Origin: Plumapathes pennacea
Lineage: Eukaryota > Cnidaria > Anthozoa > Antipatharia > Myriopathidae
Reading direction: 5' to 3'
Assembly (NCBI GenBank): GCA_964036295.1
Contig: OZ038466.1
Coordinates: forward strand, 8,086,001-8,150,000
DNA: 64,000 bases
Below the pieces are notes generated by a model. It worked only from the letters and a program-made list of their open reading frames with translations. It did not search any database and was not told the origin of the DNA. Positions 22,111 through 32,607 of this stretch are shown here, in pieces (within the stretch, counting starts at the first letter, position 1; each line of letters begins with the position of its first letter). The translations under genes and the position numbers were made by a program.

Positions 22111-23625
22111 CATTTTTTAGAAGGCAGGGAAATGAGATTTTAGATAGCCAAATTTCAAAAATCTTCCGGGGCAGCATGCCCCAGATCCCACTAAAGGCAG
22201 CTTGTTCTTTCGGCGCTCACAAATTTCTCAATCCCATTTTTCCGTAGAATTTCACGCAGTACTCCACGCTTTCACTGAGCAGCACCCTTGGAGGATGATG
22301 ATCAATGTCGTTTTCGAGTCTGTCAGTTGATTTTACCCCTAAACTGACGACAATGTATTAGTGCATTTTGCAAGAAGTATGGTTTTGAAAGTGTTGGTTT
22401 TTGAGCGTTTACATTTGTTCAAAAGAGTCCTCAAAATGCAAGAAATGGTGTTTCAGCGAATCTAGATTTCAAACTTTTCCGGTGGAGCGTGCCCCCGGAC
22501 CCCGCCTAGTGTGTCAGGCCTTCAGCGCTCTAACCCTATCACGAAATGCTAGATCCGCCCCAACTGTAAATGATTGGGTGGCTTAAAAATATGTAAATGG
22601 TATTTAACAGATTGTGATAAACCTTTACCTTCAGGGTTGAATTTTTTCGGGGGCTTCATCACAAATGTCTGGAGGATTTCAGATTTTTGCGTGAATGACG
22701 TTACTGGTCGAAATTCCCACGAACGACACAGGGACGTTTCGAAATTGCGACATAACTACTTTTGAAATTCAGACGGGGGACATGGATACCCCCCTTACAA
22801 GGCTCTATTGGATCTGTCAGTGATTTTCTAATCTCGTTCCCAGGCCTATGTTTTAGGCATGCGCGTGTGTCCAACGCGGTTGGTCCTGGAGACGAGGTTA
22901 GAAAAGTCGTGGTGAAAAGAAATCAAAGCAGCGTCGCCGCTGAAAGGTCGCCCACATATGTTGTACTGCCTGATCGGGATTACTTTAGATTTGCGCTAAC
23001 GTAAGAGAAAGTTAATATGCTTGGAATCGCTGGGGGCACTGACGGTACCTTTTGTATTGAACCAGAGGCCATGTTAATTTAGCCTTCACCGCTTCCGAAC
23101 TTAACAAAGCTACCTAAATGAATGCGTGATCTTTATTCCTTTCGTGGAGTTTTGTCTCACAAATGAAACGAAAACAATTTCGATCAGCAAGAGCGCGAAT
23201 GCCCAAATTTTAAATAAAACAAATTCCTTATTTGGAAGGTTGGGACAAGACTTGTGCATACGCAAATGTCACGTTATCTAAAATGGGGGTAATGAACTGT
23301 CGTTCGAGTGTTGAAGTGAACCTAACGGCGTTGCCAGCGAGGTAACAGAACAGACGAAGCAAGCCTCTAGCAAAGCTGAGTGTGGCGCTTTGATACAGAA
23401 AAAAAAATTTGTATACCAGTGACTTGTGGCGTCACTGTACAGTGGGTTCAGGACAAAATGCTTAGAAATAGGGACGCGGGTGAGGCTTTTTTGTTGCGCG
23501 GAGAGTACATGCAATTCAGCCAAGTCAGTTTTTGCACATGGCGGATCCAAGTGCTCTCCACATTTTCCTTGCCCTTTTTCCTTCTAATTTTGGTTATTTA
23601 ACTGAAATTTCACGAAAAAGTTTTT
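22111..23625 (-). repeat. Segmental duplication block (unit copy at 42876-44430)
   Basis: The block matches 42876-44430 in the same orientation with few differences. Its right half (22806-23620) is the inverted copy of the nicastrin upstream flank at 10620-11414. The match to the plus-strand locus stops at GATCCAATA, immediately before where the nicastrin start would be. No exon 1 follows. Nothing coding is supported. Confidence 0.8.
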
Positions 23626-23949
23626 GTAGTAATACGGGCAATAGAATCGTGCAACTTCTTGCGCGACAAACAGCAAAAACTTAAAGCATGACCCTGTTAG
23701 AATTAGACACGAATATCGGCCGCGTGATTTGTCAGTTTGACATACAAGATGGCGGCCGACGAATTTTGCTGCGTGACAAGTTGCAACGACAGTGGACCTC
23801 TGCAACAAAATTTTGCATCTTGCAACATCAAAAATTTGTCGCGCGATAAGTTGTGCGAATGTTAATAATACGCGCAACATCGCTCTTCAACTTGCAACGC
23901 AACGATATTGTCCGATTAGTTGCACAATTTTGTTGCCCGTATTACTGCA
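23626..23949. mobile_element. Long-inverted-repeat MITE, copy 2
   Basis: It has the same ends as 10309-10619 (AGTAATACGGGCAA at the left, TTGCCCGTATTACTGC at the right) and lies at the corresponding position in the inverted duplicate. Confidence 0.85.
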
Positions 23950-24289
23950 GTGTACAACCGCACCCCAAAAAAAGAAAGAAAGAAGGGGGGGGAGGGAGTT
24001 CAAACAGCTGACTAGAAAAAGAAAGAGAAGGAAAAACTGCCGGAAGAAGCTCGTCAAATATTAGCAACAAAGTAACAAAAAAACTTCTCTTCCAGTAAAA
24101 GAATTTACGCCTAAAAACAAGTCAGATTGAAGGCCTTTAATATTACATCGAAAAGTCAACTTTTCGAGGAGAAATAACAGAAAAACTACACTAAAATCAG
24201 ACTACAAAATACGCAAAATGAATACCGCCAAGAGTGCCACTTTTGAAAGCACATATTAAATGTGTCTGGAGATATTCAGGCCACCTGAT

Positions 24290-24480
24290 TAGAGATTCCG
24301 CTAGACCGACATATGCAGGTATTTCATTACTAAAAATCGTACTGTACCGGAAGCAATTGAGGCTGCCGGTATTCCGTACTGGAAAAATATAAAGGACTAC
24401 CTTTTTTTCTGACAGCTCTCCTGTCCAAACGAAGTCCACACGGAATATTCTACTCATTCAAGCAAAGAAATGCACCGAAA
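24290..24480 (-). repeat. Dispersed ~200 bp repeat, copy 3
   Basis: This is the inverted counterpart of 9785-9990, carried along in the segmental duplication. Confidence 0.75.
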
Positions 24481-24511
24481 CGATCGAAAACTCGATGAAA
24501 TAGATTATCTT

Positions 24512-24752
24512 GGCCCGGTTTTTCAAAGCACGATTAGGCTAATCCTGGATTAGGTCTAAACTTTCTTGTCATTTTTTTAGCCTGAAATCGTGAAAGTTTC
24601 GTCCACAACGACTTTCTTGATAATGTTTAAGCTGGAACAAGCTTTCTAATCCATCTTCGAACAAAACCAAGCGGTTTTATGACAGAGAGGTCGAGAGAAA
24701 TAATTTCGTTAATCTTGGATTAGCTTAATCGACCTTCGAAAAACCGGGCCCT
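24512..24752. mobile_element. MITE with GCCCGGTTTTTC termini, copy 2
   Basis: An unbroken copy runs from GGCCCGGTTTTTCAAAGCAC to CCTTCGAAAAACCGGGCC. It is the counterpart of 9521-9763 in the inverted duplicate. Confidence 0.82.
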
Positions 24753-25480
24753 TGTGTCCAGTTCCGCTACAGCAGAACATTTTTATTTTCATTGCTTCAC
24801 ATATGTTGTACCAGTTCTAGGTGATGGACGAGTTTAGCGGAATCTCTGCTGATTGAATAGTACCACTGTTAAAATCTTAAGAGCACAGTAAGAATTGCAC
24901 CTGCTAATTAGACACTAATGGAAGCCTATTTACTAAAAGTGCCACTTTTGGAGGTGAAGTGTCTAAATGTTAGGCTCCGGCTGCTCAAAGCACGATTGCG
25001 CTAATCTGGATTAAGTCTTAGAAACCTTTTTTGTGGTCTTTAGACTTGAAATAGAAAGACTTCCTTCACAACACGCTTGATAATTGTTTTGTGCTAAAAC
25101 AAGCTTTTCACTTGGCCTTTGATCAAAAACCCTGCAGTTTGTTGCCCACCAAAATGAAAGAGAGATTTTGACTCATCCTTGATTAACTTAATCCAGCTTT
25201 GATCATCGGATCAGATAACTACAAGCCTAAATACAGCGTATAACTAACTACGTACTAATCCTAATGCCACTTTTGAACTGAGGCTATAGCACAGTTTTCT
25301 CATGCAGACACTAACTACTGCAATACATCAAGTCATTTTAATATCAAATGGGTATAATACTTCCAGCGAAATTCATCTGTCACTAGCCGTATAAAATGAA
25401 TAATAACTAGCAGCCTATATTGCTCAACAAGAGACAAAAATATGCAAAATTCAATCTTAAATGGGGCACTATCGTGATCA

Positions 25481-26506
25481 TTAATTGTTTTCTGAACCTT
25501 CCAGCTGAATTGAGCAAACATTTATTGCCATTGCCAATGCAGTGATATTGGAGTTACTGAAATTGTCTATGAATAGAATGTTTGGATAGGATTGGGAGCT
25601 GCAACGACTGAAAAGAGTAGCATACATCTGAGAGTTTGCTTTGTTTGCGAGTTCCAAAATACTAGTGGTACAAAAGATAGCTTGCAGAGCACTCTGGGTG
25701 AGTGTCCATGAAAGCAAAAAATAGCAAGCGTCAGGATTCGGTCTTTGATCCTGCAATTTTTTTAGTTGATCCTCAACCATGGTGTATAGCTTATTAGTAC
25801 CAGTATAATTATCGTAAACAGGGAAATTATGGCCCTGGTAAAATCCTTGATTTGCATAGGGGCCCAAGTGGATACCGTTCGAGGGCCTTAATACAATCAA
25901 CACAGCAGCATTATTTTTTCCAATAAAAGTTGAGAGTTTTTGCTTAGTAAAATCGATAGTTGAGGGATTTGGGGCTACAAACAAATTATTAACGCCCTTC
26001 AACATTGCCAGCAAAGAGTTCCATTCATCTTGTGTGAATGGTCTGTAACAAGCATTGCCTACATCTGTGTTGAGATCGTGAGAGAAATCAAGTATGACCA
26101 ATTCTTTATTAGTGGCACTGAATTCATTGATTTCCTTGATGATGGACGGGATAGATTGGCCGTTGGCACCTTGCCAGGAATTAATCTGACGTATGTAGAT
26201 ATAATGACCAGTAAAATATTTCCCACCACTGATAACCGGGCGAATATCAAAATATCGTGCACCCAGCTGCAACTGACCTAAAATGGTCCTGGTTTGAGTT
26301 TGAGTATTGCACTCAGTAGCAAAATATGTGTGGGCCCCAAAGGTACTCATCCCACTGTTATGAGAACCAGGCATACACAAATGCACTAAACTTCTTTCAC
26401 CCAGAACATTTAGATTGTCGTGCATCCAAGATTTACTTGGTAGATTGGTTGACGTAAATTTGCCTTGTTCCCCTGCGAGAATGAATGTAACACACCCATC
26501 ATGCAC
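25481..26506 (-). CDS. PI-PLC X-domain ORF, truncated copy 2
   Basis: This is an open frame of 341 codons to the stop at 25481. It keeps the whole catalytic region: MPGSHNSG with H49, GARYFDIR at 82-89 and TGHY with H101 (numbered from the frame's 5' end). The N-terminal beta-rich domain of copy 1 is broken. Homology to copy 1 begins only at about codon 56 of that gene, a MITE interrupts it, and a TGA (26510-26512) replaces Gly108. The frame opens with GTG, and the first in-frame ATG is codon 28, so a conventional start is doubtful. An acceptor-like site (CATTCATTCTCGCAG, cut after 26473) lies in the ORF, and nicastrin exons 1-2 lie upstream in matching phase. The frame has stayed open despite clear divergence from copy 1, which argues for use. 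It differs from copy 3 at seven residues. Confidence 0.7.
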   Translation of the reverse strand: MHDGCVTFILAGEQGKFTSTNLPSKSWMHDNLNVLGERSLVHLCMPGSHNSGMSTFGAHTYFATECNTQTQTRTILGQLQLGARYFDIRPVISGGKYFTGHYIYIRQINSWQGANGQSIPSIIKEINEFSATNKELVILDFSHDLNTDVGNACYRPFTQDEWNSLLAMLKGVNNLFVAPNPSTIDFTKQKLSTFIGKNNAAVLIVLRPSNGIHLGPYANQGFYQGHNFPVYDNYTGTNKLYTMVEDQLKKLQDQRPNPDACYFLLSWTLTQSALQAIFCTTSILELANKANSQMYATLFSRCSSQSYPNILFIDNFSNSNITALAMAINVCSIQLEGSENN

Positions 26507-26577
26507 CCATCACAAGTTTAGTGTTGAACCTACAGGGTTGCTGGGTGTTTCAAGATTGGTAAACTGGACCCTAAGAC

Positions 26578-26786
26578 AAGGGCCTAGATGGGGTTTACTG
26601 TTAAGTGTTATGAAGCCCAAAAATTAGTTAAGTGTTATGTAAAAAAATTAAATTAAGTGTTACAAGACCAGATCTTAAATAACACAAGACAATAGGGCCC
26701 AAATGGGGTTTACTGTTAAGTGTTATGGGCTTGAATTTTTTACTGTTAAGTGTTATGCAAACCCCCCTCCCCAAAATCTGGGCCCT
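26578..26786. mobile_element. ~209 bp MITE inside the PLC copy, 7-bp target duplication
   Basis: CTAAGAC flanks it on both sides (26571-26577 and 26787-26793). Copy 1 of the PLC has that word once (GTCTTAG on the plus strand near 7629). The ends are inverted (AAGGGCCTAGATGGGG and AGGGCCCAGATTTTGGGG). The interior carries several TTAAGTGTTATG units. The same insertion is at 36744-36990. Confidence 0.88.
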
Positions 26787-27734
26787 CTAAGACTAAAACC
26801 GTTCTGAGCCCTGGCCTGTACTTGAAACGACAGACCTGTATCGCCCAATATATAGGATACCTTACCAGAACCATCACTTGTACAATAAAGCTCAGAGTTT
26901 CAGTAATTTATGTAGCTGACCAGCCCAGTGAACATTCAATACTTTTTACTCACATCCACATCCAATTTGGTGGGTTGCATTTGTCAGAATAACACAGGGT
27001 GTAATTCCATGAATCTCTTCATATGTCTTCTGGGCAACTTTGTCACCAAGAACTGGAAAAGAGTGATAAAAATATTAACCCATAACATAGACGTCGCAAA
27101 GACTCCAAATACCCGGCTACTTATAAAATTCGTAGCATGAGGCAACTATTAACAATTGGCTGTAGTGTTATTTACATCTACGGCATGCATTGGTCTTGGT
27201 CGAGTATTTTATGCTATTAAATTTATAGCTTCAGTTACGACGACCAACAAGTTGTATAAAAGAAGTATTGAATCAGTCGTGTCAGACAACAACTCCTAAT
27301 TTTTCATTCACTACAATGTGTCATCACATGTGCAGTGTATATCTCGAACCACGAGCAATACTCTCACATACCATATTAGATCAAAGATCTGCCAAAACCG
27401 GAAGAAATTCCTTAAAATATAGTCAGTGACACAAACACCTAAAAGAGTCTTCTAGAAAAATTCGCTATGTCGCGCCGAGTCCGGTGTGAATCGGATTGAA
27501 GGAATGACCGGGATCTAATTTTGTCGCGTTGTCGCATGCAGTTACAGCGTGTCGCGACGCGTCCAGTGTGAAATGGCCTGTGGTCTGAACTATGACTCTG
27601 TGCCACATTTGTTTAGCGGCCGGCCGACTGGTGACGTTGCGACTCACAACCATGGTTTGTAAACGATTAATAAAATAGAGAAGAATCCCGCATTCTAAAA
27701 CCCCATGATTTATAGGGCGAGGGGATATCTGCGA

Positions 27735-27900
27735 TTTGGCTGTTTTCTAGTTTAAAGTAGCGAATCGCGCTTGTTCAAAGTGGCGAATCGCTAGTTCAAT
27801 TAAGCGGAGCGAATTGCTAGTTCAAAGAAGCGATTCGCTAGTTCAAAGTCGCGATTGCTAGTTTAAAGTAGCGAATCACAAGTTCGAAGTCGCGATTAAA
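27735..27900. repeat. Minisatellite of GCGATTCGCTAGTTCAAAG-type units
   Basis: Imperfect units of about 20-25 bases alternate GCGAATCGC/GCGATTCGC with TAGTTCAAAGT. The same array, longer and on the opposite strand sense, is at 37893-38271 in the corresponding intron of copy C. Confidence 0.85.
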
Positions 27901-27995
27901 AAAACAGATTCTCCCATGGCCCTTAAATGAGCACCGTAAAAAACAGTCTCCTAGAAAAATTCTCGTAGGTAATAGTTAATCCAGTATTGAAAATG

Positions 27996-28393
27996 AATGG
28001 CCGTTTTTATACTACAGACGACTAATTCCTCCAGACGCATTAGTCGTCTGACTGTTAAGTTCGACTGGTATAAAAACGAGTCGGAGAACTCGCCGCTCCA
28101 TGCACGCTGCTTTTTTGCCGAGCCGGATTTCTTCCCTCGTGCCGCCATCTTGAAACTGTGAAATACCTCGATTTGATATACGCTTTCGGAATGCGGTTAA
28201 GTTGGACTCGTTTTTATGCTAGACGCATTATTCGTCTGAGCCGAATTAGACGTCTGTTAAGTGCGTCTTTCAGTCGCACTTAACAGACGCATAAGAATTT
28301 AAGTGCGTCTGTCCTGTTTTCCGTTTTTATACTAGACGCATTAGTACTAATGCGTCTGAGACGAATTAGCCGTCTGTAGGTATAAAAACGGCC
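27996..28393. mobile_element. Foldback element with GGCCGTTTTTATAC termini
   Basis: The left end GGCCGTTTTTATACTACAGA is mirrored by TAGGTATAAAAACGGCC at the right end, with nested palindromes built on GACGCATTAGT. It interrupts nicastrin intron 1 sequence that is continuous at 11.5 kb. The minus strand from about 28150 starts MAARGKKSGSAKKQRAW, which resembles the start of a Myb/SANT-type transposon protein; this is a weak call. A shortened relative is at 41636-41822. Confidence 0.75.
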
Positions 28394-28487
28394 AATTATA
28401 AAGATTCTATGTAACAAGTGTAGACTTACCAGAACAAGAGAAATAAATAAAAAGGAAGACAACAGTTCTGACCAAATTATCCGCCAT

Positions 28488-28879
28488 ATTGGAAGGGCCC
28501 TGTCAAGCCGGTAATTCCGAACCGGCGACACAAGAGATACGAACCAGCGACGAACGACAAGGCGCTGCGAGGAAATTTGGACTGCAGCAACACTAATAAT
28601 AACTAAACCGACAACGAATTTCGTGTTTGGTAAAAATTCAGACAGCGAAAACAGTTCTGTGAACCAGTGTGCACGGCAGAATTCTTCCAGTTCAGTCAAT
28701 TTAGCACGGATGCTGTCACTTTTTGGCTACGTCACAGTCACATATAAGTTCCACTTATCCGTTGACAAGGTTACTGGCTGACCAAGTGTGTGCGCTTGTC
28801 GGCTCTGGATGCCAGCTAACAGTCAGATTTACAGCAGCCTCTACTCTTGTCAACTCCAACAAACGCTGCTTCGGGAGAA
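28488..28879 (-). promoter_or_regulatory. Type-2 upstream flank of nicastrin exon 1 copy B
   Basis: It is shared with the flanks of copies C (41914-42440) and D (16701-17300 and 18640-18766). A CCAAT sits directly before the start codon (CCTTCCAATATGGCGG). It differs completely from the type-1 flank of the plus-strand nicastrin beyond that CCAAT. Confidence 0.4.
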
Positions 28880-30497
28880 TATCAAAATATCTGCGTTACG
28901 CAGTTTAGCAGATATTTGTTTTCTGCACGTTCTGCCTTGGAATTCTTGTGCATTCCAGCATTACGCCATGCGTTTAGTTGTGCAATTCATTTGCATGCAC
29001 TATATATAGTGCTTCTCAATTAGTTCTCTTCCTTCGGTTTTGTTAACGTCAGTCCACTACACCACGTTCGTTTACTTTGCGGGACAACAGTACACGTGCT
29101 CGATGGCTGCGGACAATCTCGACATGCGCTGCAATCATTCAGTCCACGATTTCCGATTCAATTGATTCATTAACTGATAACCTGACCCAAGTAATCGAAT
29201 CTCGGTTAAGCGATTTCGCTAAGCGGTTTTCAGAGGAGAACAGTTCCAACGTCGAGCAAGCGGTCAAGAGGGCGAGGCGAGAGAATTATACCTGCAAGCG
29301 TAAAGGGAACCAGCAGCAGTTTGACCATGCTCAACAAGTTCTGGGCAAATTCGACGAGGCCTCTGACGCGCTCAACGCCAAATGTTACGATAAAGTCAAG
29401 GTCGCTCTGGAAGCAGGTACAGAATTAGTCTCTAAACGGATAAAAGCCATTAAATTAGCTGACAAAAGCGAGTTTGGTTGGTCAACGGTCAACGAACATC
29501 TTTCCGACAAGCTCGCCTCAGATTCTGATGCCGAAAAAAGAATGTATCGCGCCGAAAAGAGAGCAGAGAAAAAGGCTAAAGATAACTGACGAAAGCGTTC
29601 AGCCGGGAAGAGAAATGAATTCAGCTCCAACCGTACCTTCACCTCTTCCCCAAAATACGTTGCTTTTGGCACTTCAGCTTCCCGCTCGGAAGGCGAGCCA
29701 AACCGTCGGTTGGGCCCTTGTTTTAAGATAAGTATCCACCATTACTTTTTACTATCTTTGTTTTACACTTCGGCTATGGCGTTATACTGACAACCATAGA
29801 CCAATATTTTCCATGACCCGTGGTTATATATTTCTTGCGTTCTTATTCTTCAAGTTAGTGCAGAATATCAAAATATCTGCGTTACGCAGTTTAGCAGATA
29901 TTTGTTTTCTGCACGTTCTGCCTTGGAATTCTTGTGCATTCCAGCATTACGCCATGCGTTCAGTTGTGCAATTCATTTGCATACACTATATATAGTGCTT
30001 CTCAATTAGTTCTCTTCCTTCGGTTTTGTTAACGTCAGTCCACTACACCACGTTTGTTTACTTTGTTTTGTCCTAATTTTCCACCGTTGTCTTTCATTTA
30101 TTTTAGTGCGGCGAATTCGGGCACTTGAGTTTTTCCTGCAGGAAGACCGGTTCCGAAGGACCTAAGAGCAATGCCCGCCGCGACTGACTAGAGGATGCAG
30201 ACCCATTGATAAAGGACGACCCCCAAGCTGAAGCTGAGTCTAATTTACATTGCTTATTTTCTTTTAACAGCGACGATTTCAGCTCTAGTAACAACAGCCA
30301 CGGCGTAAAGGGTCGATCGAGTGCTTCAATTAAGTTTTGGGTTGATACTTTGAATGCTCCTGATTTTGCGTTGGACATGATCAGGCGAGGGTACCAGCTG
30401 CCATTTTGCAATTATCCTTCCCCGTGTCGCCTCAGAAACAATAAGTCTTCATTGCAGCACCCTGAATTCGTACGCCAATCCATTACCGAGCTGCTAA

Positions 30498-30695
30498 GGC
30501 CCCGTTTACACTTGAAAACTGTTTCGGATACAAAGTATCCGGATACAAAGTTCCCACTTTCAATTCCGGATTCGTTTTCTCTCCGGATTCACTAAAAATG
30601 ACACCGGATTCACAAAAGCTAAGTGTAAACGCTTTCACGAATCCGAAAACAAATGTCACGAATCCGGAAAAATTCGCTCTAGTGTAAACGGGGCC
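30498..30695. mobile_element. PIF/Harbinger-type MITE, TAA target duplication
   Basis: TAA lies on both sides (30495-30497 and 30696-30698). The ends are GGCCCCGTTTACACT and its inverse AGTGTAAACGGGGCC. Removing the insert joins the DIRS-like RT frame smoothly (ITELL then SNGCVTEH), which confirms the borders. The 3-base TWA target and GGCC termini fit PIF/Harbinger. Confidence 0.9.
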
Positions 30696-30930
30696 TAAGC
30701 AATGGTTGCGTTACTGAACATGCTACTCCTCCATTCTGTTCCATTACAGACCAGCAAAAGGTGGCGGAGACATTAAATGATTTCTTCGCAACCGTCGATT
30801 GTCCCGAAGCTGCTCAACCGAAACCCTCGCCAGACCTCAGCCACATAACTGAACATGTAGTTAATACATCAAGTCTGTCGCTGGGGAAAACAAATCCAAA
30901 GGAAGTGAAAGACATTCTTCTCAGCCTTAA

Positions 30931-32607
30931 AGGGGTACTTTGACCAAACTCGGACCACTTTGAAATACTATTTTAACCACTTTAAATGAAAGTGTATGGT
31001 ATGAATAGCAAAATGTCCCAAAAACTTTTTTTTCAGATGTAAGACTCCCGAGATATATTAATTCAAAGGAGGCTAAAACGCCTGTCCGCCATGTTGGCCG
31101 TGAATAAATATTTCGGGCCAGCGGTTTACCACTCTGACGTCATCTTACCGAGACGCGGACTTCACACACATTTCTTTGCAAATGTCTTCGAGTGAGAGCG
31201 AACTTTCATTGATAATTTCTTCGAATTCTTCTATTTTATCGACTCACGAGTCATTATTAGATGTTTGACATGTACATTCAAGTGTTGAAGGCAGTACGTT
31301 TGCGTACGACGACAGTCTTTGAAGCAGCTGCCACGGAAGAAGAACTAGCGGTGTGCGTCGAGCAAGTCACAGTCGAAGAAGAACAAGAAGCCGAATTCAA
31401 GAAAAGATTCAGCCGAGAAGTAAATTTTGGAACGTGGTAAGATCATTATTAATTTTAACACACTTCAGAACTCGGAAATTTACGAAGTCAGTAGCACACA
31501 AACTACTGCAAAATGAACTTTTTGATTCTGTCAGATTATTGAAGGATCTAGTAAATGCATGGGTTTTAATGTAAAGTGAAATTCATAGATCGTATACAAT
31601 GCCACTATTTTGAATAAATACAATTACGTTGATTTGACATGCCGACTGTTGTGTGATTCCGCCCGGCGTTGTGTCTATATGAAAAGCCACCGTCTAGTTA
31701 ACTTGACCGTTTTATTAAGCTACAACAATCACACTGAAACACCGCCTTTTTGTATTCACTAACGCTTGTAATAGTATGGTTTTTAGTTGCATCAGTCCGA
31801 AAAATGCTTCAAATTTACTCGAATGGACTCATAACAAGTTATTACGCCGCCACAGCGTGCGATGCGAAAGTCCAGTTCTTGCAATTTCTGCTAAACGAAA
31901 CATCTAAGAAAGCAGTTTGATGACAGTTTGCAAATTTTGGGACTCTTAAACTGCTCAAACTTCGAAAAAATTCCCTCGTCAAGACTTACGACGATCTCTT
32001 GCACTATCGCCTCGATCTTTAGTTGCTCTCCAAATTGTGGGGACTGATCCTGGAATCAGTCTGCTGGAGAAAACCTTCTTGGTGGAGCCTTGAAAAACAG
32101 CTCTCTTCGAAATGCTTCGAGCAGACAGAGAAGCGATCACCAGGATTGAAGTTCTTGCGATGAAGTAGCACAAACCGTTCTTCCACATCGCGCACAGCGC
32201 TTTGTTGTTGAGCGAAATGTGAAGGGAAATGCCCTCTTTCGGGTTGGACTTGCTGTCGCAGCCCTGCACTACACACCTACCTGGCATGTTGTGCAGTTTT
32301 CTTTGAAAATTCCAAATTCTACTTCGATTTCAATCAAGAATTACACGCGCTCTTCTGTAAAACTTCATACTTCCCTTATAGTTGTGATACTTTGCGTTGG
32401 TAAGATGACGTCACGCCGGTCTCTCCAATCCCCACTCGGAATTATCGATTTATTCACGGCTCAAGAAAAACAGAGGTCAAAAAGTGGCACTTCCAAAAAT
32501 AATTTCGGCAAACGGTTTGGTAGGATTGTTAGTGGTGTGCTAAAGATTGTTTTTGACTGTTTTTAATTGAATTTAAGTGATGGTCCGATTTTGGTCAAAG
32601 TACCCCT
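30931..32607. mobile_element. TTAA-flanked DNA transposon (Kolobok-like), nonautonomous
   Basis: TTAA stands at 30927-30930 and 32608-32611. Inward on both sides the terminal inverted repeat begins AGGGGTACTTTGACCAAA and continues for 27 bases with one mismatch. It interrupts the LINE reading frame precisely between SLK and PNKATGYD. A broken THAP-domain exon lies on the minus strand (32287-31979). On the plus strand a start-like peptide MSSSESELSLIISSNSS lies at 31183 and an acidic stretch ends at a GTAAGA donor-like site near 31436. TTAA targets plus a THAP domain are features of Kolobok transposons; piggyBac also uses TTAA. Confidence 0.82.
31979..32287 (-). pseudogene. THAP-domain first exon, frameshifted
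   Basis: The minus strand starts MPGRCVVQGCDSKSNPKEGI (the C2 part of a C2CH zinc finger). It continues in another frame with RKNFNPGDRFSVCSKHFEES (the CxxH part), then returns to the first frame for SVPTIW, the position of the family's AVPTIF box. The exon ends at a GATCGTCGTAAGT donor near 31990. Two compensating frameshifts make it nonfunctional. No second exon is visible. It is probably the DNA-binding exon of the host transposon's protein. Confidence 0.72.

Larger units (their letters stand above)
26954..28487 (-). pseudogene. NCSTN: Nicastrin exons 1 and 2, copy B
   Basis: Exon 1 is 28487-28430 (ATG, hydrophobic leader MADNLVRTVVFLFIYFSCS, GTAAGT donor, phase 1). Exon 2 is 27052-26954 (acceptor TTTTCCAG, GTGAGT donor, phase 1) and reads LGDKVAQKTYEEIHGI then TPCVILTNATHQIGC, which matches the start of the mature nicastrin ectodomain with its paired Cys residues. 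No further nicastrin exon follows. About 90 bases after exon 2, PI-PLC sequence begins. Intron 1 contains a foldback element (27996-28393), a minisatellite and a short duplication of CTAGAAAAATT. The two exons are intact and spliceable, so pseudogene refers to nicastrin function; they may serve as the 5' end of the downstream PLC. Confidence 0.82.

Noticed and set aside
23278..24064. ORFs repeated at 10190-10888 and 44144-44329
   Set aside because: They recur only because the flank and MITE are duplicated. They have no domain and are shifted or broken between copies.
31353..31574. 73-codon plus-strand ORF in the TTAA element
   Set aside because: It reads the alternative frame of the acidic exon-like stretch, which is more protein-like in the frame ending at the GTAAGA site.
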